Shown in pieces: positions 33,583-41,503 of a stretch of 64,000 nucleotides of DNA. Below the pieces are notes generated by a model. That model saw only the letters and a program-made list of their open reading frames with translations, made no database searches and was not told where the DNA came from. Both the position numbers and the translations under genes were made by a program. This DNA comes from Kibdelosporangium philippinense (GTDB lineage: Bacteria; Actinomycetota; Actinomycetes; Mycobacteriales; Pseudonocardiaceae), in contig NZ_JAJVCN010000002.1 in the NCBI RefSeq assembly GCF_021390435.2, positions 372,001-436,000 of the forward strand. Direction: 5' to 3'. Position 1 is the stretch's first letter, and each line of letters opens with the position of its first letter.

Positions 33583-35831
33583 CGTCCATCGGCGAACGCG
33601 TGCCACGCAAAGAGGATCCACGGCTGCTGCGCGGTCTTGGCCGCTTCGGCGACGACCAGGATCGTCAAGGCCAGCTGTGGCTTCGCGTGGTTCGATCGCC
33701 GGTGGCGCACGGCCATCTTATTTCGATCAGTCGCCCGAATGGTGCCAAGGTCATCACCGCCGAGGATCTGCCGCCAGGCCTGCGAATCCCGGTCCGGTTG
33801 ACCGTCCAGGGCATCGACCTCAGCGACTACCTCCAGCCCGTCCTGGCCGCCGACGAGGTCCGGTACGTCGGCGAACCCGTCGCCGTTGTCGCGGCCGACG
33901 ACCCATACGAAGCCGAAGATCTCGCTGAACTCGTCCAGGTGGACATCGCGGAACTGCCGGTCACAGTGGACACCGCCGACGGCGTCCAAGCCGCGGAGTT
34001 CGAGCTCGGCTACGGCGATGTCGATGCCGCGTTCGACGACCCGGCGCACGTGGTGTCCATCAAGTTCGACGTCGGCAGGCACAGCGCGGTCCCGTTGGAA
34101 CCGCGCGCGTTGCTGGCCGATGTGGACCTGGCGACCGGCGCGTTGCAGATCTTCGGGATGACCAAGGTCCCAGTGTTCAACCGGGATGTGCTGGCCACCA
34201 TGCTCGGCATCGACGAGAACCTGATCCACGTACACGCGATGGACGCGGGCGGCGGATTCGGTGTCCGCGGCGAGTTCTACCCGGAGGACTTCCTCGTGCC
34301 GTGGCTGGCGTGGACACTGCGCCGCCCGGTCAAGTGGGTCGAGGACCGCGCCGAGCACTTGGTCGCGGTGAACCACTCACGCCAGCAGGAACACACGATC
34401 ACGGCCGCCTTCGACGCCGAAGGAACCTTGCTTGGCCTGAAAGACGATGTGCTGCACGACAACGGCGCGTACGCCCGGACACATGGGATCATCGTCCCCG
34501 AGCTGACGCTGGCGATGTTGCCTGGTCCGTACCGGGTTCCGGCGTTCCACGGCCGTATCCGCGTGATGCTCACGAACAAGACGCCGTGCGGCACGTATCG
34601 GGCACCCGGCAGGTTCGAGGGAACCTCAGTCCGCGAACAGTTGCTTGACGTGGCTGCGGACGCGATCGGCATCGATCGTGTGGAACTCAGGCGCCGCAAC
34701 CTGCTGACCGCGGACGAACTCCCGCACACCAGGGAAATGAGCACGCTCGGCACGGACGTCGTGCTGGATTCCGGCGACTACGTGGGACTGCTGGACAAGG
34801 CGATGGTCGAAGCCGACCGGCTCGGGTACTACGCCCAGCTCGAATCGCTGAAGGCGCAAGGCCACACGGCCGGGCTCGGTGTCGCGATGTTCCTGGAGAA
34901 GAGCGGCCTCGGCCCGCAGGAAACCGCCGACGTCACGATCGGGACGTCCGGTGACGTGCGCGTGTACTCCGGCGGAACCTCGCTCGGTCAAGGGATCGAG
35001 ACGGTTCTGGCGCAGGTCACCGCGGATGCGTTGACGGTCGATCCGGACGTGATCACCGTGATCAACGGCGACACGATGCTGCAGCCGTTCGGTGGTGGAT
35101 CGTGGGCGTCACGGTCGACTGTCGTCGGTGGAAGCGCGGTGCACCGGGCCGCGACGGCCGTTCGGGAACGCGCGGTCCAAATGGCATCGCGGATGCTCGA
35201 GGTGTCCGAGGACGACCTTGAGGTCACCGCGGGCTCGATCGGCGTGAAAGGCGCGCCGGGTTCGAGCGTCTCGTATGCCGAGGTTGCCAAGGCCTGCCGC
35301 CCGGGCAGCCGGTACCTGCAGGCTGACGAACCCGCTGGGTTGAGCGCCCGGCGCCGGTTCGAGGTCGAACACATGACCTACCCGTACGGCGTGCATGTCG
35401 CGCTGGTGGACGTGGACACCGGGACGGGGCAGGTGAAGGTGGTGCGCTACCTGGTCGCCTACGAAGTCGGGCGGGCGATCAACCCGACTTTGGTCGAAGG
35501 TCAGCTACTCGGTGGTGTCGCGCAGGGGGTTGGGGGCGCTTTGCTGGAGGAGTTCCGGTACGACGAGGCCGGACAACCACAGGCGGTGACGTTCATGGAC
35601 TACCTGATGCCGACGGCGGCCGAGTTGCCGCAGATCGACATCCTGGTGGCGCAGGACGCTCCGGCACCGGGCAATCCCCTTGGGGTCAAAGGAGCCGGCG
35701 AGGGAGGACTGACCGCGGCAGGCGCGGCCATCGCGGGGGCGATCAGGGACGCAGTGGGCCTCGCCGGACCGGTGGGGCGCTTGCCGATGACCGCGGAGCG
35801 CGTGCGTGGTCTCATCAAGGAGGGGAAATGA
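33579..35831 (+). CDS. molybdenum hydroxylase large subunit 2
   Basis: A 750-residue paralogue of large subunit 1, starting at ATG 33579. The Mo-pterin loop is DAGGGFGVRGEF near residue 222 (GVR replaces GQK), the pocket loop is CGTYRAPGRFEG near 336 and the active-site Glu lies in VKGAGEGG near 704. All core elements are intact, so it is probably active. The N terminus (GERVPRKEDPRLLRG) is similar to that of subunit 1, but overall the two differ throughout, so they are not a recent duplication. Two large subunits with one medium and one small set is unusual and hints at two substrates, sequential hydroxylation, or a mixed complex. Confidence 0.92.
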   Translation: MTSIGERVPRKEDPRLLRGLGRFGDDQDRQGQLWLRVVRSPVAHGHLISISRPNGAKVITAEDLPPGLRIPVRLTVQGIDLSDYLQPVLAADEVRYVGEPVAVVAADDPYEAEDLAELVQVDIAELPVTVDTADGVQAAEFELGYGDVDAAFDDPAHVVSIKFDVGRHSAVPLEPRALLADVDLATGALQIFGMTKVPVFNRDVLATMLGIDENLIHVHAMDAGGGFGVRGEFYPEDFLVPWLAWTLRRPVKWVEDRAEHLVAVNHSRQQEHTITAAFDAEGTLLGLKDDVLHDNGAYARTHGIIVPELTLAMLPGPYRVPAFHGRIRVMLTNKTPCGTYRAPGRFEGTSVREQLLDVAADAIGIDRVELRRRNLLTADELPHTREMSTLGTDVVLDSGDYVGLLDKAMVEADRLGYYAQLESLKAQGHTAGLGVAMFLEKSGLGPQETADVTIGTSGDVRVYSGGTSLGQGIETVLAQVTADALTVDPDVITVINGDTMLQPFGGGSWASRSTVVGGSAVHRAATAVRERAVQMASRMLEVSEDDLEVTAGSIGVKGAPGSSVSYAEVAKACRPGSRYLQADEPAGLSARRRFEVEHMTYPYGVHVALVDVDTGTGQVKVVRYLVAYEVGRAINPTLVEGQLLGGVAQGVGGALLEEFRYDEAGQPQAVTFMDYLMPTAAELPQIDILVAQDAPAPGNPLGVKGAGEGGLTAAGAAIAGAIRDAVGLAGPVGRLPMTAERVRGLIKEGK

Positions 35832-36463
35832 CGGAGTCGACACAACAGCAACCGGCGCTGAACTATGTCAGCAAGACCGACATGGTGGTCGCGCTGATCC
35901 GTGAGCTGATCATCACCGGCGAGTTGGCCGCGGGAAAGCAGCTGCGCCAGCGTGACCTGGCGGCGCGGTTCCACGTCAGCCAGACGCCGGTGCGTGAAGC
36001 GATGCGCCGCCTCGAGTCCGAAGGCCTGGTAATCGGCGACGCGCACCGCGGGTTCACGGTTGTGGAAGCCGACTCTGGATCGACCGAGGAGAACTACCAG
36101 ATCCGCGCGGCACTTGAGTCGCTCGGCGCGGCGCTGGCGGCGCCCAAGATCGACGAAGCCGGAATCGCGAAGCTGACTGACTTGAACGAGCGAATGCGAT
36201 CGCTGGCCGAGGATGATCCGACGTACCCGGAGTTGAATCGCGAGTTCCACTTCGCACTCTACGAGTACTCACACAGCCCGCTTCTGTTGTCGTTGATGCG
36301 CCTGCTCTGGCAAGCCCTGCACGGCGGCCCCCGCGTCGCCCGCAGTCACGCCGAATCCATCAGCCAGCACGAGCTGATCATCGACGCACTGCGCCAAGGC
36401 GACGCGGAAGCCGCACGAAAGGCAACCTACGAGCACATCATGGGAGCGGCCCCGCTGGACTGA
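35828..36463 (+). CDS. GntR-family regulator with FCD domain
   Basis: A 211-residue FadR-subfamily regulator. Residues 15-80 are the winged helix (VVALIRELIITGELAAGKQLRQRDLAARFHVSQTPVREAMRRLESEGLV) and 90-205 the all-helical FCD ligand domain, which holds a metal and a carboxylate effector. It is the last gene of the rightward operon (ATGA overlap), so it is probably autoregulated through site 2. The palindrome TGGTATACCA fits the TGGT-N-ACCA half-site style known for FadR-type proteins, so it is the best candidate ligand-responsive repressor of the island. Its 3' end overlaps the convergent MFS gene by 26 bp. Confidence 0.9.
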   Translation: MTESTQQQPALNYVSKTDMVVALIRELIITGELAAGKQLRQRDLAARFHVSQTPVREAMRRLESEGLVIGDAHRGFTVVEADSGSTEENYQIRAALESLGAALAAPKIDEAGIAKLTDLNERMRSLAEDDPTYPELNREFHFALYEYSHSPLLLSLMRLLWQALHGGPRVARSHAESISQHELIIDALRQGDAEAARKATYEHIMGAAPLD

Positions 36464-37796
36464 TCTCGTCCAACTCCCGGTCCTTGGTCTCCGGCGCGGC
36501 GACAGCCATCCACAGCGATGCCAGCGCCAGCAGCACCCCGATGACCAGGAAGGTCATCGGCAAACCAAGGTATGGCCAGAGCAGCGACCCGAAAATCAAC
36601 GGAACGAATCCGGCGCCGATTCGGCTGATCGTCGAGGCCCAGCCGAATCCGCTCGCCCGCAACCGCGTGGGATAGAGCTCGGAGACGTACGCGTACAGCG
36701 CGGGGATGGTCAGTTCGATGACAAACCCGAACAGGCCGATCCAGAACTTCGCCGCGCCCGGAATATCAAGCTGGACAGCGAAAACGACCATAGCGAGCGC
36801 GGAAACCGGGCCAGACAAGCCGATCACCCACTTGCGACCGACCACATCGACCAGCCATGCCGAAACGAGCACGCCAACGATGCCGACGGCCGTCATCAAC
36901 GTGGTCACCATGAACGCCGCGTAGTTGCCGTAACCTTGAGCTTTGAGAATGGCTGGCAGCCACGTCAAAGCGCCGTAGTACAACAGGAAAACCGTGAGGA
37001 ACAGCGCCCATGAGGCGGACGTGATCTTCGCGCTGTACCGCCAGAGGTCCTTGAACTGCTCGATCATGCTCGTGGCGGACAGTCTTGGCATCCGTTCCGG
37101 CGGTGGAAGTTCCCACGGTCCGACCTGTGCTTTGGTCTTGGCGATCAAGCCATCGATCACCCGCCGGGCCTCTTCGGTTTTGCCGCGCCGCACAAGATAC
37201 ATCGGCGACTCCGGCACGGAAAGCCTGACCCAGAACAGAAGTAGCGCGGGAAGGACCATCACGAGCAGCATCGCGCGCCAGTTCGGTTGCAGCGCAGTGG
37301 AAACAACGCCGCACAAGGTCGCGCCGATCGGCCACCACACGTCCATCGCGGTCAACACCCGGCCACGGACCTTCGCTGGTGTGAATTCACCGACAAGGGC
37401 GTAGTCGACCGGAATGCAGCCGCCAAGTCCAAGTCCCGCAAGGAATCGGAACACACAGAAGGTCACGAAGTCCGGTGCGAGCGCCCCGGCGACGGAGAAG
37501 ACCGAGAACATCAGCAAGGTGAGGCTGAAGGCGCGTTTTCGGCCGATGGTGTCGGCGATCCCGCCCCACACGAAGGCGCCGATCGCCATCCCGATCAGGT
37601 TGGCCGTGCCGACCCAGGCACCTTCGGCTTTGGACAGTCCCCATTCGTCGGATACCAGCGGGATCAGGAAGCCGTTCAGCGTGACGTCCCACGCGTCGAA
37701 CATGAACCCGAGCCCGCCGACTAAGAAGATCGTGCCCTGGGCTCGCCAACGCCAAGGGAGTTCCTGAACGACCTGATCACCTGTTTTGAGCGTCAT
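36438..37796 (-). CDS. MFS transporter, aromatic-acid/niacin type
   Basis: A 452-residue importer from ATG 37796 with twelve predicted membrane helices. The sequence FLVGGLGFMFDAWDVTLNGFLIPLVSDEW (helix 1, with Asp conserved in the aromatic-acid:H+ symporter branch), GGIADTIGRKRAFSL (motif A) and YVSELYPTRLRASGFG are typical of PcaK/NiaP-like proteins. It probably brings in the substrate of the catabolic island. Tandem operators lie 65-86 bp upstream of its start, shared with the divergent hydrolase. Substrate assignment is by analogy only. Confidence 0.85.
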   Translation of the reverse strand: MTLKTGDQVVQELPWRWRAQGTIFLVGGLGFMFDAWDVTLNGFLIPLVSDEWGLSKAEGAWVGTANLIGMAIGAFVWGGIADTIGRKRAFSLTLLMFSVFSVAGALAPDFVTFCVFRFLAGLGLGGCIPVDYALVGEFTPAKVRGRVLTAMDVWWPIGATLCGVVSTALQPNWRAMLLVMVLPALLLFWVRLSVPESPMYLVRRGKTEEARRVIDGLIAKTKAQVGPWELPPPERMPRLSATSMIEQFKDLWRYSAKITSASWALFLTVFLLYYGALTWLPAILKAQGYGNYAAFMVTTLMTAVGIVGVLVSAWLVDVVGRKWVIGLSGPVSALAMVVFAVQLDIPGAAKFWIGLFGFVIELTIPALYAYVSELYPTRLRASGFGWASTISRIGAGFVPLIFGSLLWPYLGLPMTFLVIGVLLALASLWMAVAAPETKDRELDEISPAGPLP

Positions 37797-37860
37797 TCGG
37801 CCTCGCTTCGCTAGGGCTGGGAACCCCCTGAATGCTGTTGTCGAAGCTCTGAGCTGAATC

Positions 37861-37882
37861 TGGTATACCAGTTGGTATACCA
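37861..37882. promoter_or_regulatory. tandem TGGTATACCA operators (sites 3 and 4)
   Basis: Two perfect copies (37861-37870 and 37873-37882) start 12 bp apart between the divergent MFS and hydrolase genes. The near one-turn phasing suggests cooperative binding of two dimers on one face of the helix. Confidence 0.75.
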
Positions 37883-37915
37883 GATTTCAATAATGCCTTC
37901 GGGAGGGTGTCACTC

Positions 37916-38788
37916 GTGCCGAAGATCGAGACCGACGACGGGGTGAACCTGCACGTCGAAGAGACCGGGACCGGCTTCCCGCTGCTCTTCATCCACGAGT
38001 TCGCTGGTGATCACCGCAGCTGGGAACCGCAGGTGCGGTACTTCTCCAACACCCACCGGTGCATCACGTACTCGGCCCGCGGCTACCCGCCCTCCGACGT
38101 GCCACAGGATCCGGCCGCCTACTCGATGGACCGCGCGGTCAAGGACGCGATCGCGGTCCTCGACCGTCTGGGAATCAAGAAAGCCCACGTAGTCGGCCTG
38201 TCGATGGGCGGCTTCACGACACTGCACCTGACGCTCAGGCATCCGGACCGAGTGGTCTCGGCGGTGGTCGCGGGCGCGGGCTACGGCGCACACCCCGACA
38301 AGCAAGAGGGCTTCCGAGCCGAAAGCCACGCGACCGCCGACTCCTTCGAGCACAAGGGCGCGGCTGAGGTCGCGAAGACGTACGCGGTCGGCCCGGCGCG
38401 TGTGCAGTTCCAGAACAAGAACCCGCGCGGCTGGGCGGAATTCGCGGAAGCCTTGGCTGAGCACGACTCGCTCGGCTCAGCGTTGACGATGCGGGGCGTG
38501 CAGGCCTCACGGCCTTCGTTGTACGCGTTGAAAGAGGACTTGGCGACGATCGAGACGCCGGTGTTGATCGTGGTCGGCGATGAGGACGAAGGCTGCCTCG
38601 AACCCGACCTCATGCTCAAGCGGACCATTCCGACCTCGGGTTTGGCCGTGCTGCCGCAAACCGGGCACACGGCCAACCTCGAAGAGCCGGACCTGTTCAA
38701 CTCTACTGTGGACAGGTTCATCAGCGCGGTCGACCGGGGTGCGTGGCGCACCCGCGATCCCCGGTCACTGACCGGCGCCACCATGTAG
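37916..38788 (+). CDS. alpha/beta hydrolase
   Basis: A 290-residue enzyme. GTG 37916 is preferred because GGAGG (37902-37906) is 9 nt upstream; a GTG at 37907 abuts it. Catalytic elements: nucleophile elbow GLSMGG (near residue 94), acid region VVGDEDEGCLEPD (near 222) and TGHTANLEEPD with the catalytic His (near 246). The fold matches enol-lactonase/C-C-bond or ester hydrolases. Located behind the operators, it likely cleaves an intermediate after hydroxylation, such as a ring or an ester. Its 3' end overlaps the convergent CDF transporter by 24 bp. Confidence 0.88.
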   Translation: MPKIETDDGVNLHVEETGTGFPLLFIHEFAGDHRSWEPQVRYFSNTHRCITYSARGYPPSDVPQDPAAYSMDRAVKDAIAVLDRLGIKKAHVVGLSMGGFTTLHLTLRHPDRVVSAVVAGAGYGAHPDKQEGFRAESHATADSFEHKGAAEVAKTYAVGPARVQFQNKNPRGWAEFAEALAEHDSLGSALTMRGVQASRPSLYALKEDLATIETPVLIVVGDEDEGCLEPDLMLKRTIPTSGLAVLPQTGHTANLEEPDLFNSTVDRFISAVDRGAWRTRDPRSLTGATM

Positions 38789-39778
38789 TTCGAAGCCGTA
38801 GCGCGCGAGCACTCGTGCGCGGAGCTCAGGATCGTTGCGGGGCACGGGTTCCAGGAAGATCTCGGTCAGTTCGTGGAACTCGGCCCGCAACTCCGCCTCG
38901 ATCCGCACACACGCCCGTTCCAGGTCCGCCGCGCCCAGCGAGTCGTCGAAGTCGAGCCGGGCGCAGACCAGGACGCTGTCTGTTCCGGTGGTCATCGTCA
39001 GCAGATCGACGACCGCTTCGACCTCAGGCGTTTCACGCAACCGCTTGCCCACCGCCCTGACCAGCACCGGGTCGGCCTGGCGGCCGATCAGCAAACCCCG
39101 GTTGGTACGGCTCAGCAAGTACGCGACCACTGCCAACAGCAGACCAATGAGCACCGAGGCGATGCCGTCGGCCAACTGCGATCCGGTGATCTGGTGCAAC
39201 CCGATGCCCGCGAACGCGATGAACAGACCGACCAACGCGGCACTGTCCTCGAACAACACCGTCTTGGAGGTCGGGTCGTCGCTGTGGCGCAGATACTCGA
39301 ACATCGTCCGGCTCTGCTCTGCCGCTTCCCGGCGAGTCTGGCGCACGGCCTGCAGCCACGACACCATCTCCAGCGCGAACGCGATGGCCAGCACGATGTA
39401 CGCGACGATCGGCGATTCCTGCTCTACCGTCGGGCCGAAGATCGCGTCGAAGCCCTCGTAGAACGAGAACACCGCGCCGGACACGAAGATCGACACGGCC
39501 GCGAGCAGCGACCAGAAATAGCGTTCTTTGCCGTAGCCAAAGGGATGCGCGCGATCCGCCGGTCGCTCGGACCTGCGCAACGCGGTCAGCAGCAACGCTT
39601 CGGTGAACGTGTCCGCCACCGAATGCGCGGCTTCGGCGAGCATCGCGGCCGAGCCCGTGATCAGCCCGGCGATCAACTTCATGATCGCGATCGCCAGGTT
39701 GACCAGCAGTGCCAGGACGACCGTGAGCGTGCTCTCGCCGCCCGGCTTGTCCTCTTTGGTCTCTTTGGTCTCGCTCAC
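38765..39778 (-). CDS. cation diffusion facilitator family transporter
   Basis: A 337-residue protein from GTG 39778. Six membrane helices are expected; the metal site of helix 2 is visible in AEAAHSVADTFTE (H-x-x-x-D) and the following HPFGYGKERYFW is conserved. The C-terminal cytoplasmic domain (EVEAVVDLLTMTTGTDSVLVCARLDFDDSL) is present. It likely exports Zn, Mn, Fe or similar divalent ions. It overlaps the oxidoreductase stop by 4 bp (GTGA), which suggests a shared transcript with the upstream gene. The N-terminal 15 residues are unusually rich in Lys/Glu. Confidence 0.9.
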   Translation of the reverse strand: MSETKETKEDKPGGESTLTVVLALLVNLAIAIMKLIAGLITGSAAMLAEAAHSVADTFTEALLLTALRRSERPADRAHPFGYGKERYFWSLLAAVSIFVSGAVFSFYEGFDAIFGPTVEQESPIVAYIVLAIAFALEMVSWLQAVRQTRREAAEQSRTMFEYLRHSDDPTSKTVLFEDSAALVGLFIAFAGIGLHQITGSQLADGIASVLIGLLLAVVAYLLSRTNRGLLIGRQADPVLVRAVGKRLRETPEVEAVVDLLTMTTGTDSVLVCARLDFDDSLGAADLERACVRIEAELRAEFHELTEIFLEPVPRNDPELRARVLARYGFELHGGAGQ

Positions 39779-41127
39779 AGCTCGGCCAGTGCCGCGCCGA
39801 TCGCGCGGTGGAACGTCGGGTACGCCAGGATCATGCCCTTCAGTGTGGCGGTCGGGACCTTCGCGTGCACGGCCACGACCAGCGCGCCGATGATCTCCCC
39901 AGCACCAGGCCCGACGGCTGACGCGCCGACGAGGAAACCGCGGTCGGCGTCCTCGATGAGCTTGATCAACCCGTCGTTGCCCAGCTTGTGGATGAAACCC
40001 CTGGAGGAATCCGGCAATCTGGTCAGCGCGGTCCGGACGTTGATGCCCTGCTGCTCGGCTTCAGCCTGCGTCAGGCCGACCGAGGCAACCTCGGGATCGG
40101 TGAAAGTGGCGTGCGGCACCGCGTGGTACTGCGCCCGTGGGCCGTCCTTGCCGAGGATGTCGGCGACCGCGATGTCCGCGTGATACATGGACATGTGCGT
40201 GAACGCGCCCGTACCCGCGATGTCGCCGATCGCCCAGACCTTGTCGGCCGCCCGCATCCGGTCGTCTACCTGGATGAACCGGCCGTCGTCCGGGATGCCG
40301 ACGGCTTTCACCCCGAGCGCGGCCAGGTCCCGCGTCCGGCCGGTGGCGACCAGAAGCTGGTCCGCGGTATAGGTTTCGCCGCCTGCCGTGACATGGAAGG
40401 CGCCGTCGTGGTCCACTTTGGTCGCGCGGGCGCCGGTGACCACTTTGATGCCCTCGCGCTCGAAGATCTGCCTGAGCAACTCGCTCGACTCCGGTTCGTC
40501 GTTGGGCAGCAACCTGTCCGGCGACTGCAGAACCGTGACATCAGCACCGAAACGGGCGAACACCTGGGCGAACTCACAGCCCACCGGTCCGCCGCCGAGC
40601 ACTATCAGCGACTTCGGCACTGCCGTTGCCGGGACCGCCTCGCGGTTCGTCCAGAGTGGAGTGTCAGCAAGCCCATCGATCGGCGGAACCGCTGGATCGG
40701 TCCCCGGGTTGAGCACGATTCCCTTGCGTGTACGGAAAACCAGGTCGCCAACTGTGACCTCGTCGGTGCCGGTGATCTTGCCGTACCCACGGACAAACCG
40801 GACGCCCGCAGCTTCCAACCGGTCAACGGCAGCCTGGTCGTTCCAGTTGGCGGTCGCGTCATCGCGTACACGGGCGGCGACCGGCGCCCAATCCGGCTGA
40901 ATCTGCACGGACCCAGCCAACTGGTTCGCCCGTCGCGCCTCGGCGAGAGCATCGGCCGCGCGGATCATCATTTTGGTCGGAATGCAGGCGTAGTAAGGGC
41001 ATTCGCCGCCGACCAACCGGGCATCGATCCCGACAACGGACAAACCCGCCTTGCCGAGTTGAGTGGCGAGCGACTCGCCACCCGGACCCAGCCCGATCAC
41101 AACGACGTCCACATCCTCAGCAGTCAT
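39775..41127 (-). CDS. FAD-dependent pyridine-nucleotide disulfide oxidoreductase
   Basis: A 450-residue enzyme from ATG 41127. FAD-binding GLGPGGESLAT (residues 12-22), the redox-active CPYYAC (C-x4-C, near 43-48) followed by IPTKMM, NAD(P)-binding LGGGPVGCEFAQVF and the second FAD motif KVWAIGDIAG are all clear. The C-terminal dimerisation domain ends YPTFHRAIGAAL, where the His is plausibly the catalytic base. It resembles dihydrolipoyl dehydrogenase/mercuric reductase relatives, but the disulfide substrate is unknown. It appears to head the transcript that includes the CDF transporter, with the 22-bp repeat array in its upstream region. Confidence 0.9.
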   Translation of the reverse strand: MTAEDVDVVVIGLGPGGESLATQLGKAGLSVVGIDARLVGGECPYYACIPTKMMIRAADALAEARRANQLAGSVQIQPDWAPVAARVRDDATANWNDQAAVDRLEAAGVRFVRGYGKITGTDEVTVGDLVFRTRKGIVLNPGTDPAVPPIDGLADTPLWTNREAVPATAVPKSLIVLGGGPVGCEFAQVFARFGADVTVLQSPDRLLPNDEPESSELLRQIFEREGIKVVTGARATKVDHDGAFHVTAGGETYTADQLLVATGRTRDLAALGVKAVGIPDDGRFIQVDDRMRAADKVWAIGDIAGTGAFTHMSMYHADIAVADILGKDGPRAQYHAVPHATFTDPEVASVGLTQAEAEQQGINVRTALTRLPDSSRGFIHKLGNDGLIKLIEDADRGFLVGASAVGPGAGEIIGALVVAVHAKVPTATLKGMILAYPTFHRAIGAALAEL

Positions 41128-41476
41128 GAACCAAGCCCATCACGAATACCGCCGCCGCGCGACCACTAGCGTGTCCACCATTCCGGAACAGTGTGTCCAC
41201 CGTTGCTGAACGGTGTGTCCACCGTTCCGACACACCGAAATACACATTCCGGCACCTCGAGATCGCCGTCCGGGGTGGCTTCAGGGCCGCTACGCGCATT
41301 TCACTGTGCTGGAACGGTGGACACGGTGTGCTGGAACGGTGGACACGGTGTGCTGGAACGGTGGACACGGTGTGCCGGAACGGTCAATTCATGGTGTTGG
41401 AATGGTGGACACGGTGTGCTGGAACGGTGGACACGGTGTGCTGGAACGGTGGACACGGTGTGCCGGAACGGTCAAT
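41128..41476. other. intergenic region filled by the 22-bp repeat array
   Basis: The 349 bp contain three inverted and eight to nine forward repeat units (annotated separately) and no credible gene. The promoter of the disulfide oxidoreductase must lie in or beside the repeats. Overlapping open frames across the array exist on the plus strand only because the unit has no stop codon. Confidence 0.7.
41171..41236 (-). repeat. three inverted units of the 22-bp repeat
   Basis: GTGTCCACC starts at 41171, 41193 and 41215, exactly 22 bp apart. These are the reverse complement of GGTGGACAC in the downstream units, so the two sets face each other across about 70 bp. Confidence 0.85.
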
Positions 41477-41503
41477 TCATGGTGTTGGAATGGTGGACAC
41501 GCC
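41308..41503 (+). repeat. nine tandem units of a 22-bp repeat
   Basis: Units begin at 41308, 41330, 41352, 41374, 41396, 41418, 41440, 41462 and 41484. The common form is GCTGGAACGGTGGACACGGT plus GT. Two variants recur: one with TCAATTCA in place of GGACAC, and one starting GTTGGAATGG. The order A-A-A-B-C-A-A-B-C shows that an 88-bp block was duplicated (41330-41417 and 41418-41503 match over 84 bp). There are no unique spacers, so it is not a CRISPR array. Confidence 0.9.

Noticed and set aside
30785..35831. Aerobic CO dehydrogenase (CoxL)
   Set aside because: The form-I active-site signature VAYRCSFR is missing in both large subunits, and no coxD/E/F accessory genes are near.
41308..41503. 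CRISPR array
   Set aside because: Units are contiguous with no unique spacers and no cas genes are nearby.
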